Source: Auanema rhodensis
Taxonomy: Eukaryota; Nematoda; Chromadorea; Rhabditida; Rhabditidae
Assembly: GCA_964057225.1 (NCBI GenBank)
Contig: OZ059900.1
Location: 23,885,638 to 23,949,637 of the forward strand
DNA: 64,000 nucleotides
Reading direction: 5' to 3'
The position numbers were made by a program, and so were the translations under genes. Below the pieces are notes generated by a model. It worked only from the letters and a program-made list of their open reading frames with translations. It was not told where the DNA came from and ran no database searches. Positions 25,352 through 39,600 of this stretch are shown piece by piece (position 1 is the stretch's first letter; each line of letters starts with the position of its first letter).

Positions 25352-27060
25352 CCAGTTTTTGGAAATTTCGCTGTAAACAAGGTTTGACTTACGATTTCAT
25401 GTGTTCAAACTCATGCAATGTCAATGAAACCTAGCTCAAAATTGTTCGTACAACGTCTAGTTCCACTTTCACGACAAAAAAACAGGGGTTAGAAAATTAA
25501 GGAAATTAGCATATTCTGAGGGCACGCCCCTTATTGCTAATATTGATTAAATCGATTTTTGTTCATATGAGTCGTCAAATGCAACGAATTTCAGCGTGTT
25601 ACATACTAAAATGAAGCATTTTACATGCTGAACACTAGAAAAATACAAAAACACAGTATTTCCCATGAAAAATATTTTATTATGCTGGAAAACCAGTTTT
25701 TGGAAATTTCGCTGTAAACAAGGTTTTGACTTACGATTTCATGTGTTCAAACTCATGCAATGTCAATGAAACCTAGCTCAAAATTGTTCGTACAACGTCT
25801 AGTTCCACTTTCACGACAAAAAAACAGGGGTTAGAAAATTAAGGAAATTAGCATATTCTGAGGGCACGCCCCTTATGGCTAATATTGATTAAATCGATTT
25901 TTGTTCATATGAGTCGTCAAATGCAACGAATTTCAGCGTGTTACATACTAAAATGAAGCATTTTACATGCTGAACACTAGAAAAATACAAAAACACAGTA
26001 TTTCCCATGAGAAATATTTTATTATGCTGGAAAACCAGTTTTTGGAAATTTCGCTGTAAACAAGGTTTTGACTTACGATTTCATGTGTTCAAACTCATGC
26101 AATGTCAATGAAACTTAGCTCAAAATTGTTCGTACAACGTCTAGTTCCACTTTCACGACAAAAAAACAGGGGTTAGAAAATTAAGGAAAGTAGCATATTC
26201 TGAGGGCACGCCCCTTATGGCTAATATTGATTAAATCGATTTTTGTTCATATGAGTCGTCAAATGCAACGAATTTCAGCGTGTTACATACTAAAATGAAG
26301 CATTTCACATGCTGAACACTAGAAAAATACAAAAACACAGTATTTCCCATGAGAAATATTTTATTATGCTGGAAAACCAGTTTTTGGAAATTTCGCTGTA
26401 AACAAGGTTTTGACTTACGATTTCATGTGTTCAAACTCATGCAATGTCAATGAAACCTAGCTCAAAATTGTTTGTACAACGTCTAGTTCCACTTTCACGA
26501 CAAAAAAACAGGGGTTAGAAAATTAAGGAAATTAGCATATTCTGAGGGCACGCCCCTTATGGCTAATATTGATTAAATCGATTTTTGTTCATATGAGTCG
26601 TCAAATGCAACGAATTTCAGCGTGTTACATACTAAAATGAAGCATTTTACATGCTGAACACTAGAAAAATACAAAAACACAGTATTTCCCATGAGAAATA
26701 TTTTATTATGCTGGAAAACCAGTTTTTGGAAATTTCGCTGTAAACAAGGTTTTGACTTACGATTTCATGTGTTCAAACTCATGCAATGTCAATGAAACTT
26801 AGCTCAAAATTGTTCGTACAACGTCTAGTTCCACTTTCACGACAAAAAAACAAGGGTTAGAAAATTAAGGAAATTAGCATATTCTGAGGGCACGCCCCTT
26901 ATGGCTAATATTGATTAAATCGATTTTTGTTCATATGAGTCGTCAAATGCAACGAATTTCAGCGTGTTACATACTAAAATGAAGCATTTTACATGCTGAA
27001 CACTAGAAAAATACAAAAACACAGTATTTCCCATGAGAAATATTTTATTATGCTGGAGAA

Positions 27061-30000
27061 CCAGTTTTTGGAAATTTCGCTGTAAACAAGGTTTTGACTT
27101 ACGATTTCATGTGTTCAAACTCATGCAATGTCAATGAAACCTAGCTCAAAATTGTTCGTACAACGTCTAGTTCCACTTTCACGACAAAAAAACAGGGGTT
27201 AGAAAATTAAGGAAATTAGCATATTCTGAGGGCACGCCCCTTATGGCTAATATTGATTAAATCGATTTTTGTTCATATGAGTCGTCAAATGCAACGAATT
27301 TCAGCGTGTTACATACTTAAATGAAGCATTTTACATGCTGAACACTAGAAAAATACAAAAACACAGTATTTCCCATGAGAAATATTTTATTATGCTGAAA
27401 AACCAGTTTTTGGAAATTTCGCTGTAAACAAGGTTTGACTTACGATTTCATGTGTTCAAACTCATGCAATGTCAATGAAACCTAGCTCAAAATTGTTCGT
27501 ACAACGTCTAGTTCCACTTTCACGACAAAAAAACAGGGGTTAGAAAATTAAGGAAATTAGCATATTCTGAGGGCACGCCCCTTATTGCTAATATTGATTA
27601 AATCGATTTTTGTTCATATGAGTCGTCAAATGCAACGAATTTCAGCGTGTTACATACTAAAATGAAGCATTTTACATGCTGAACACTAGAAAAATACAAA
27701 AACACAGTATTTCCCATGAAAAATATTTTATTATGCTGGAAAACCAGTTTTTGGAAATTTCGCTGTAAACAAGGTTTTGACTTACGATTTCATGTGTTCA
27801 AACTCATGCAATGTCAATGAAACCTAGCTCAAAATTGTTCGTACAACGTCTAGTTCCACTTTCACGACAAAAAAACAGGGGTTAGAAAATTAAGGAAATT
27901 AGCATATTCTGAGGGCACGCCCCTTATGGCTAATATTGATTAAATCGATTTTTGTTCATATGAGTCGTCAAATGCAACGAATTTCAGCGTGTTACATACT
28001 AAAATGAAGCATTTTACATGCTGAACACTAGAAAAATACAAAAACACAGTATTTCCCATGAGAAATATTTTATTATGCTGGAAAACCAGTTTTTGGAAAT
28101 TTCGCTGTAAACAAGGTTTTGACTTACGATTTCATGTGTTCAAACTCATGCAATGTCAATGAAACTTAGCTCAAAATTGTTCGTACAACGTCTAGTTCCA
28201 CTTTCACGACAAAAAAACAGGGGTTAGAAAATTAAGGAAATTAGCATATTCTGAGGGCACGCCCCTTATGGCTAATATTGATTAAATCGATTTTTGTTCA
28301 TATGAGTCGTCAAATGCAACGAATTTCAGCGTGTTACATACTAAAATGAAGCATTTTACATGCTGAACACTAGAAAAATACAAAAACACAGTATTTCCCA
28401 TGAGAAATATTTTATTATGCTGAAAAACCAGTTTTTGGAAATTTCGCTGTAAACAAGGTTTGACTTACGATTTCATGTGTTCAAACTCATGCAATGTCAA
28501 TGAAACTTAGCTCAAAATTGTTCGTACAACGTCTAGTTCCACTTTCACGACAAAAAAACAGGGGTTAGAAAATTAAGGAAATTAGCATATTCTGAGGGCA
28601 CGCCCCTTATGGCTAATATTGATTAAATCGATTTTTGTTCATATGAGTCGTCAAATGCAACGAATTTCAGCGTGTTACATACTTAAATGAAGCATTTTAC
28701 ATGCTGAACACTAGAAAAATACAAAAACACAGTATTTCCCATGAGAAATATTTTATTATGCTGAAAAACCAGTTTTTGGAAATTTCGCTGTAAACAAGGT
28801 TTGACTTACGATTTCATGTGTTCAAACTCATGCAATGTCAATGAAACCTAGCTCAAAATTGTTCGTACAACGTCTAGTTCCACTTTCACGACAAAAAAAC
28901 AGGGGTTAGAAAATTAAGGAAATTAGCATATTCTGAGGGCACGCCCCTTATTGCTAATATTGATTAAATCGATTTTTGTTCATATGAGTCGTCAAATGCA
29001 ACGAATTTCAGCGTGTTACATACTAAAATGAAGCATTTTACATGCTGAACACTAGAAAAATACAAAAACACAGTATTTCCCATGAAAAATATTTTATTAT
29101 GCTGGAAAACCAGTTTTTGGAAATTTCGCTGTAAACAAGGTTTTGACTTACGATTTCATGTGTTCAAACTCATGCAATGTCAATGAAACCTAGCTCAAAA
29201 TTGTTCGTACAACGTCTAGTTCCACTTTCACGACAAAAAAACAGGGGTTAGAAAATTAAGGAAATTAGCATATTCTGAGGGCACGCCCCTTATGGCTAAT
29301 ATTGATTAAATCGATTTTTGTTCATATGAGTCGTCAAATGCAACGAATTTCAGCGTGTTACATACTAAAATGAAGCATTTTACATGCTGAACACTAGAAA
29401 AATACAAAAACACAGTATTTCCCATGAGAAATATTTTATTATGCTGGAAAACCAGTTTTTGGAAATTTCGCTGTAAACAAGGTTTTGACTTACGATTTCA
29501 TGTGTTCAAACTCATGCAATGTCAATGAAACCTAGCTCAAAATTGTTTGTACAACGTCTAGTTCCACTTTCACGACAAAAAAACAGGGGTTAGAAAATTA
29601 AGGAAATTAGCATATTCTGAGGGCACGCCCCTTATGGCTAATATTGATTAAATCGATTTTTGTTCATATGAGTCGTCAAATGCAACGAATTTCAGCGTGT
29701 TACATACTAAAATGAAGCATTTTACATGCTGAACACTAGAAAAATACAAAAACACAGTATTTCCCATGAGAAATATTTTATTATGCTGGAAAACCAGTTT
29801 TTGGAAATTTCGCTGTAAACAAGGTTTTGACTTACGATTTCATGTGTTCAAACTCATCCAATGTCAATGAAACCTAGCTCAAAATTGTTTGTACAACGTC
29901 TAGTTCCACTTTCACGACAAAAAAACAGGGGTTAGAAAATTAAGGAAATTAGCATATTCTGAGGGCACGCCCCTTATGGCTAATATTGATTAAATCGATT

Positions 30001-32185
30001 TTTGTTCATATGAGTCGTCAAATGCAACGAATTTCAGCGTGTTACATACTAAAATGAAGCATTTTACATGCTGAACACTAGAAAAATACAAAAACACAGT
30101 ATTTCCCATGAGAAATATTTTATTATGCTGGAAAACCAGTTTTTGGAAATTTCGCTGTAAACAAGGTTTTGACTTACGATTTCATGTGTTCAAACTCATG
30201 CAATGTCAATGAAACTTAGCTCAAAATTGTTCGTACAACGTCTAGTTCCACTTTCACGACAAAAAAACAGGGGTTAGAAAATTAAGGAAATTAGCATATT
30301 CTGAGGGCACGCCCCTTATGGCTAATATTGATTAAATCAATTTTTGTTCATATGAGTCGTCAAATGCAACGAATTTCAGCGTGTTACATACTTAAATGAA
30401 GCATTTTACATGCTGAACACTAGAAAAATACAAAAACACAGTATTTCCCATGAGAAATATTTTATTATGCTGAAAAACCAGTTTTTGGAAATTTCGCTGT
30501 AAACAAGGTTTGACTTACGATTTCATGTGTTCAAACTCATGCAATGTCAATGAAACCTAGCTCAAAATTGTTCGTACAACGTCTAGTTCCACTTTCACGA
30601 CAAAAAAACAGGGGTTAGAAAATTAAGGAAATTAGCATATTCTGAGGGCACGCCCCTTATTGCTAATATTGATTAAATCGATTTTTGTTCATATGAGTCG
30701 TCAAATGCAACGAATTTCAGCGTGTTACATACTAAAATGAAGCATTTTACATGCTGAACACTAGAAAAATACAAAAACACAGTATTTCCCATGAAAAATA
30801 TTTTATTATGCTGGAAAACCAGTTTTTGGAAATTTCGCTGTAAACAAGGTTTTGACTTACGATTTCATGTGTTCAAACTCATGCAATGTCAATGAAACCT
30901 AGCTCAAAATTGTTCGTACAACGTCTAGTTCCACTTTCACGACAAAAAAACAGGGGTTAGAAAATTAAGGAAATTAGCATATTCTGAGGGCACGCCCCTT
31001 ATGGCTAATATTGATTAAATCGATTTTTGTTCATATGAGTCGTCAAATGCAACGAATTTCAGCGTGTTACATACTAAAATGAAGCATTTTACATGCTGAA
31101 CACTAGAAAAATACAAAAACACAGTATTTCCCATGAGAAATATTTTATTATGCTGGAAAACCAGTTTTTGGAAATTTCGCTGTAAACAAGGTTTTGACTT
31201 ACGATTTCATGTGTTCAAACTCATGCAATGTCAATGAAACTTAGCTCAAAATTGTTCGTACAACGTCTAGTTCCACTTTCACGACAAAAAAACAGGGGTT
31301 AGAAAATTAAGGAAATTAGCATATTCTGAGGGCACGCCCCTTATGGCTAATATTGATTAAATCGATTTTTGTTCATATGAGTCGTCAAATGCAACGAATT
31401 TCAGCGTGTTACATACTAAAATGAAGCATTTTACATGCTGAACACTAGAAAAATACAAAAACACAGTATTTCCCATGAGAAATATTTTATTATGCTGGAA
31501 AACCAGTTTTTGGAAATTTCGCTGTAAACAAGGTTTTGACTTACGATTTCATGTGTTCAAACTCATGCAATGTCAATGAAACTTAGCTCAAAATTGTTCG
31601 TACAACGTCTAGTTCCACTTTCACGACAAAAAAACAGGGGTTAGAAAATTAAGGAAATTAGCATATTCTGAGGGCACGCCCCTTATGGCTAATATTGATT
31701 AAATCGATTTTTGTTCATATGAGTCGTCAAATGCAACGAATTTCAGCGTGTTACATACTTAAATGAAGCATTTTACATGCTGAACACTAGAAAAATACAA
31801 AAACACAGTATTTCCCATGAGAAATATTTTATTATGCTGAAAAACCAGTTTTTGGAAATTTCGCTGTAAACAAGGTTTGACTTACGATTTCATGTGTTCA
31901 AACTCATGCAATGTCAATGAAACCTAGCTCAAAATTGTTCGTACAACGTCTAGTTCCACTTTCACGACAAAAAAACAGGGGTTAGAAAATTAAGGAAATT
32001 AGCATATTCTGAGGGCACGCCCCTTATTGCTAATATTGATTAAATCGATTTTTGTTCATATGAGTCGTCAAATGCAACGAATTTCAGCGTGTTACATACT
32101 AAAATGAAGCATTTTACATGCTGAACACTAGAAAAATACAAAAACACAGTATTTCCCATGAAAAATATTTTATTATGCTGGAAAA
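27061..32185 (+). repeat. Irregular higher-order repeat with four- and five-monomer spacing
   Basis: A two-monomer signature recurs: a unit ending in CTGAAAAACC, usually with ACTTAAATG, then a 341 bp unit with TTGCTAAT and CATGAAAAAT. The 341 bp unit starts at 27403, 28769, 30478 and 31845, so spacings are 1,366, 1,709 and 1,367 bp. Unit 28428 is a mixture of both types. Private changes include CATCCAATG (29794) and AAATCAATTT (30136). Confidence 0.85.
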
Positions 32186-33895
32186 CCAGTTTTTGGAAAT
32201 TTCGCTGTAAACAAGGTTTTGACTTACGATTTCATGTGTTCAAACTCATGCAATGTCAATGAAACCTAGCTCAAAATTGTTCGTACAACGTCTAGTTCCA
32301 CTTTCACGACAAAAAAACAGGGGTTAGAAAATTAAGGAAATTAGCATATTCTGAGGGCACGCCCCTTATGACTAATATTGATTAAATCGATTTTTGTTCA
32401 TATGAGTCGTCAAATGCAACGAATTTCAGCGTGTTACATACTAAAATGAAGCATTTTACATGCTGAACACTAGAAAAATACAAAAACACAGTATTTCCCA
32501 TGAGAAATATTTTATTATGCTGGAAAACCAGTTTTTGGAAATTTCGCTGTAAACAAGGTTTTGACTTACGATTTCATGTGTTCAAACTCATGCAATGTCA
32601 ATGAAACTTAGCTCAAAATTGTTCGTACAACGTCTAGTTCCACTTTCACGACAAAAAAACAGGGGTTAGAAAATTAAGGAAATTAGCATATTCTGAGGGC
32701 ACGCCCCTTATGGCTAATATTGATTAAATCGATTTTTGTTCATATGAGTCGTCAAATGCAACGAATTTCAGCGTGTTACATACTAAAATGAAGCATTTTA
32801 CATGCTGAACACTAGAAAAATACAAAAACACAGTATTTCCCATGAGAAATATTTTATTATGCTGGAAAACCAGTTTTTGGAAATTTCGCTGTAAACAAGG
32901 TTTTGACTTACGATTTCATGTGTTCAAACTCATGCAATGTCAATGAAACTTAGCTCAAAATTGTTCGTACAACGTCTAGTTCCACTTTCACGACAAAAAA
33001 ACAAGGGTTAGAAAATTAAGGAAATTAGCATATTCTGAGGGCACGCCCCTTATGGCTAATATTGATTAAATCGATTTTTGTTCATATGAGTCGTCAAATG
33101 CAACGAATTTCAGCGTGTTACATACTAAAATGAAGCATTTTACATGCTGAACACTAGAAAAATACAAAAACACAGTATTTCCCATGAGAAATATTTTATT
33201 ATGCTGGAAAACCAGTTTTTGGAAATTTCGCTGTAAACAAGGTTTTGACTTACGATTTCATGTGTTCAAACTCATGCAATGTCAATGAAACCTAGCTCAA
33301 AATTGTTTGTACAACGTCTAGTTCCACTTTCACGACAAAAAAACAGGGGTTAGAAAATTAAGGAAATTAGCATATTCTGAGGGCACGCCCCTTATGGCTA
33401 ATATTGATTAAATCGATTTTTGTTCATATGAGTCGTCAAATGCAACGAATTTCAGCGTGTTACATACTAAAATGAAGCATTTTACATGCTGAACACTAGA
33501 AAAATACAAAAACACAGTATTTCCCATGAGAAATATTTTATTATGCTGGAAAACCAGTTTTTGGAAATTTCGCTGTAAACAAGGTTTTGACTTACGATTT
33601 CATGTGTTCAAACTCATGCAATGTCAATGAAACCTAGCTCAAAATTGTTCGTACAACGTCTAGTTCCACTTTCACGACAAAAAAACAGGGGTTAGAAAAT
33701 TAAGGAAATTAGCATATTCTGAGGGCACGCCCCTTATGGCTAATATTGATTAAATCGATTTTTGTTCATATGAGTCGTCAAATGCAACGAATTTCAGCGT
33801 GTTACATACTAAAATGAAGCATTTTACATGCTGAACACTAGAAAAATACAAAAACACAGTATTTCCCATGAGAAATATTTTATTATGCTGGAAAA

Positions 33896-36631
33896 CCAGT
33901 TTTTGGAAATTTCGCTGTAAACAAGGTTTTGACTTACGATTTCATGTGTTCAAACTCATGCAATGTCAATGAAACCTAGCTCAAAATTGTTTGTACAACG
34001 TCTAGTTCCACTTTCACGACAAAAAAACAGGGGTTAGAAAATTAAGGAAATTAGCATATTCTGAGGGCACGCCCCTTATGGCTAATATTGATTAAATCGA
34101 TTTTTGTTCATATGAGTCGTCAAATGCAACGAATTACAGCGTGTTACATACTAAAATGAAGCATTTTACATGCTGAACACTAGAAAAATACAAAAACACA
34201 GTATTTCCCATGAGAAATATTTTATTATGCTGGAAAACCAGTTTTTGGAAATTTCGCTGTAAACAAGGTTTTGACTTACGATTTCATGTGTTCAAACTCA
34301 TGCAATGTCAATGAAACCTAGCTCAAAATTGTTCGTACAACGTCTAGTTCCACTTTCACGACAAAAAAACAGGGGTTAGAAAATTAAGGAAATTAGCATA
34401 TTCTGAGGGCACGCCCCTTATGGCTAATATTGATTAAATCGATTTTTGTTCATATGAGTCGTCAAATGCAACGAATTTCAGCGTGTTACATACTAAAATG
34501 AAGCATTTTACATGCTGAACACTAGGAAAATACAAAAACACAGTATTTCCCATGAGAAATATTTTATTATGCTGGAAAACCAGTTTTTGGAAATTTCGCT
34601 GTAAACAAGGTTTTGACTTACGATTTCATGTGTTCAAACTCATGCAATGTCAATGAAACCTAGCTCAAAATTGTTCGTACAACGTCTAGTTCCACTTTCA
34701 CGACAAAAAAACAGGGGTTAGAAAATTAAGGAAATTAGCATATTCTGAGGGCACGCCCCTTATGGCTAATATTGATTAAATCGATTTTTGTTCATATGAG
34801 TCGTCAAATGCAACGAATTTCTGCATGTTACATACTAAAATGAAGCATTTTACATGCTGAACACTAGAAAAAAACAAAAACACAGTATTTCCCATGAGAA
34901 ATATTTTATTATGCTGGAAAACCAGTTTTTGGAAATTTCGCTGTAAACAAGGTTTTGACTTACGATTTCATGTGTTCAAACTCATGCAATGTCAATGAAA
35001 CTTAGCTCAAAATTGTTCGTACAACGTCTAGTTCCACTTTCACGACAAAAAAACAGGGGTTAGAAAATTAAGGAAATTAGCATATTCTGAGGGCACGCCC
35101 CTTATGGCTAATATTGATTAAATCGATTTTTGTTCATATGAGTCGTCAAATGCAACGAATTTCAGCGTGTTACATACTAAAATGAAGCATTTTACATGCT
35201 GAACACTAGAAAAATACAAAAACACAGTATTTCCCATGAGAAATATTTTATTATGCTGGAAAACCAGTTTTTGGAAATTTCGCTGTAAACAAGGTTTTGA
35301 CTTACGATTTCATGTGTTCAAACTCATGCAATGTCAATGAAACCTAGCTCAAAATTGTTTGTACAACGTCTAGTTCCACTTTCACGACAAAAAAACAGGG
35401 GTTAGAAAATTAAGGAAATTAGCATATTCTGAGGGCACGCCCCTTATGGCTAATATTGATTAAATCGATTTTTGTTCATATGAGTCGTCAAATGCAACGA
35501 ATTACAGCGTGTTACATACTAAAATGAAGCATTTTACATGCTGAACACTAGAAAAATACAAAAACACAGTATTTCCCATGAGAAATATTTTATTATGCTG
35601 GAAAACCAGTTTTTGGAAATTTCGCTGTAAACAAGGTTTTGACTTACGATTTCATGTGTTCAAACTCATGCAATGTCAATGAAACCTAGCTCAAAATTGT
35701 TCGTACAACGTCTAGTTCCACTTTCACGACAAAAAAACAGGGGTTAGAAAATTAAGGAAATTAGCATATTCTGAGGGCACGCCCCTTATGGCTAATATTG
35801 ATTAAATCGATTTTTGTTCATATGAGTCGTCAAATGCAACGAATTTCAGCGTGTTACATACTAAAATGAAGCATTTTACATGCTGAACACTAGAAAAATA
35901 CAAAAACACAGTATTTCCCATGAGAAATATTTTATTATGCTGGAAAACCAGTTTTTGGAAATTTCGCTGTAAACAAGGTTTTGACTTACGATTTCATGTG
36001 TTCAAACTCATGCAATGTCAATGAAACCTAGCTCAAAATTGTTCGTACAACGTCTAGTTCCACTTTCACGACAAAAAAACAGGGGTTAGAAAATTAAGGA
36101 AATTAGCATATTCTGAGGGCACGCCCCTTATGGCTAATATTCATTAAATCGATTTTTGTTCATATGAGTCGTCAAATGCAACGAATTTCTGCATGTTACA
36201 TACTAAAATGAAGCATTTCACATGCTGAACACTAGAAAAAAACAAAAACACAGTATTTCCCATGAGAAATATTTTATTATGCTGGAAAACCAGTTTTTGG
36301 AAATTTCGCTGTAAACAAGGTTTTGACTTACGATTTCATGTGTTCAAACTCATGCAATGTCAATGAAACTTAGCTCAAAATTGTTCGTACAACGTCTAGT
36401 TCCACTTTCACGACAAAAAAACAGGGGTTAGAAAATTAAGGAAATTAGCATATTCTGAGGGCACGCCCCTTATGGCTAATATTGATTAAATCGATTTTTG
36501 TTCATATGAGTCGTCAAATGCAACGAATTTCAGCGTGTTACATACTAAAATGAAGCATTTTACATGCTGAACACTAGAAAAATACAAAAACACAGTATTT
36601 CCCATGAGAAATATTTTATTATGCTGGAAAA
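33896..36631 (+). repeat. Four-monomer higher-order repeat, two copies (2 x 1,368 bp)
   Basis: The order TGTTTGTAC/AATTACAGCG, consensus-like, TCTGCATG/GAAAAAAAC, CTTAGC occurs at 33896-35263 and again at 35264-36631. Private differences include ACTAGGAAAATAC in the first copy and TATTCATTAAATC with TTTCACATG in the second. The same monomer order is seen again at 38684-40051. Confidence 0.85.
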
Positions 36632-39600
36632 CCAGTTTTTGGAAATTTCGCTGTAAACAAGGTTTTGACTTACGATTTCATGTGTTCAAACTCATGCAAT
36701 GTCAATGAAACTTAGCTCAAAATTGTTCGTACAACGTCTAGTTCCACTTTCACGACAAAAAAACAAGGGTTAGAAAATTAAGGAAATTAGCATATTCTGA
36801 GGGCACGCCCCTTATGGCTAATATTGATTAAATCGATTTTTGTTCATATGAGTCGTCAAATGCAACGAATTTCAGCGTGTTACATACTAAAATGAAGCAT
36901 TTTACATGCTGAACACTAGAAAAATACAAAAACACAGTATTTCCCATGAGAAATATTTTATTATGCTGGAAAACCAGTTTTTGGAAATTTCGCTGTAAAC
37001 AAGGTTTTGACTTACGATTTCATGTGTTCAAACTCATGCAATGTCAATGAAACCTAGCTCAAAATTGTTTGTACAACGTCTAGTTCCACTTTCACGACAA
37101 AAAAACAGGGGTTAGAAAATTAAGGAAATTAGCATATTCTGAGGGCACGCCCCTTATGGCTAATATTGATTAAATCGATTTTTGTTCATATGAGTCGTCA
37201 AATGCAACGAATTTCAGCGTGTTACATACTAAAATGAAGCATTTTACATGCTGAACACTAGAAAAATACAAAAACACAGTATTTCCCATGAGAAATATTT
37301 TATTATGCTGGAAAACCAGTTTTTGGAAATTTCGCTGTAAACAAGGTTTTGACTTACGATTTCATGTGTTCAAACTCATGCAATGTCAATGAAACCTAGC
37401 TCAAAATTGTTCGTACAACGTCTAGTTCCACTTTCACGACAAAAAAACAAGGGTTAGAAAATTAAGGAAATTAGCATATTCTGAGGGCACGCCCCTTATG
37501 GCTAATATTGATTAAATCGATTTTTGTTCATATGAGTCGTCAAATGCAACGAATTTCAGCGTGTTACATACTAAAATGAAGCATTTTACATGCTGAACAC
37601 TAGAAAAATACAAAAACACAGTATTTCCCATGAGAAATATTTTATTATGCTGGAAAACCAGTTTTTGGAAATTTCGCTGTAAACAAGGTTTTGACTTACG
37701 ATTTCATGTGTTCAAACTCATGCAATGTCAATGAAACCTAGCTCAAAATTGTTTGTACAACGTCTAGTTCCACTTTCACGACAAAAAAACAGGGGTTAGA
37801 AAATTAAGGAAATTAGCATATTCTGAGGGCACGCCCCTTATGGCTAATATTGATTAAATCGATTTTTGTTCATATGAGTCGTCAAATGCAACGAATTTCA
37901 GCGTGTTACATACTAAAATGAAGCATTTTACATGCTGAACACTAGAAAAATACAAAAACACAGTATTTCCCATGAGAAATATTTTATTATGCTGGAAAAC
38001 CAGTTTTGGGAAATTTCGCTGTAAACAAGGTTTTGACTTACGATTTCATGTGTTCAAACTCATGCAATGTCAATGAAACCTAGCTCAAAATTGTTCGTAC
38101 AACGTCTAGTTCCACTTTCACGACAAAAAAACAGGGGTTAGAAAATTAAGGAAATTAGCATATTCTGAGGGCACGCCCCTTATGGCTAATATTGATTAAA
38201 TCGATTTTTGTTCATATGAGTCGTCAAATGCAACGAATTTCAGCGTGTTACATACTAAAATGAAGCATTTTACATGCTGAACACTAGAAAAATACAAAAA
38301 CACAGTATTTCCCATGAGAAATATTTTATTATGCTGGAAAACCAGTTTTGGGAAATTTCGCTGTAAACAAGGTTTTGACTTACGATTTCATGTGTTCAAA
38401 CTCATGCAATGTCAATGAAACCTAGCTCAAAATTGTTCGTACAACGTCTAGTTCCACTTTCACGACAAAAAAACAGGGGTTAGAAAATTAAGGAAATTAG
38501 CATATTCTGAGGGCACGCCCCTTATGGCTAATATTGATTAAATCGATTTTTGTTCATATGAGTCGTCAAATGCAACGAATTTCAGCGTGTTACATACTAA
38601 AATGAAGCATTTTACATGCTGAACACTAGAAAAATACAAAAACACAGTATTTCCCATGAGAAATATTTTATTATGCTGGAAAACCAGTTTTTGGAAATTT
38701 CGCTGTAAACAAGGTTTTGACTTACGATTTCATGTGTTCAAACTCATGCAATGTCAATGAAACCTAGCTCAAAATTGTTTGTACAACGTCTAGTTCCATT
38801 TTCACGACAAAAAAACAGGGGTTAGAAAATTAAGGAAATTAGCATATTCTGAGGGCACGCCCCTTATGGCTAATATTGATTAAATCGATTTTTGTTCATA
38901 TGAGTCGTCAAATGCAACGAATTACAGCGTGTTACATACTAAAATGAAGCATTTTACATGCTGAACACTAGAAAAATACAAAAACACAGTATTTCCCATG
39001 AGAAATATTTTATTATGCTGGAAAACCAGTTTTTGGAAATTTCGCTGTAAACAAGGTTTTGACTTACGATTTCATGTGTTCAAACTCATGCAATGTCAAT
39101 GAAACCTAGCTCAAAATTGTTCGTACAACGTCTAGTTCCACTTTCACGACAAAAAAACAGGGGTTAGAAAATTAAGGAAATTAGCATATTCTGAGGGCAC
39201 GCCCCTTATGGCTAATATTGATTAAATCGATTTTTGTTCATATGAGTCGTCAAATGCAACGAATTTCAGCGTGTTACATACTAAAATGAAGCATTTTACA
39301 TGCTGAACACTAGAAAAATACAAAAACACAGTATTTCCCATGAGAAATATTTTATTATGCTGGAAAACCAGTTTTTGGAAATTTCGCTGTAAACAAGGTT
39401 TTGACTTACGATTTCATGTGTTCAAACTCATGCAATGTCAATGAAACCTAGCTCAAAATTGTTCGTACAACGTCTAGTTCCACTTTCACGACAAAAAAAC
39501 AGGGGTTAGAAAATTAAGGAAATTAGCATATTCTGAGGGCACGCCCCTTATGGCTAATATTGATTAAATCGATTTTTGTTCATATGAGTCGTCAAATGCA

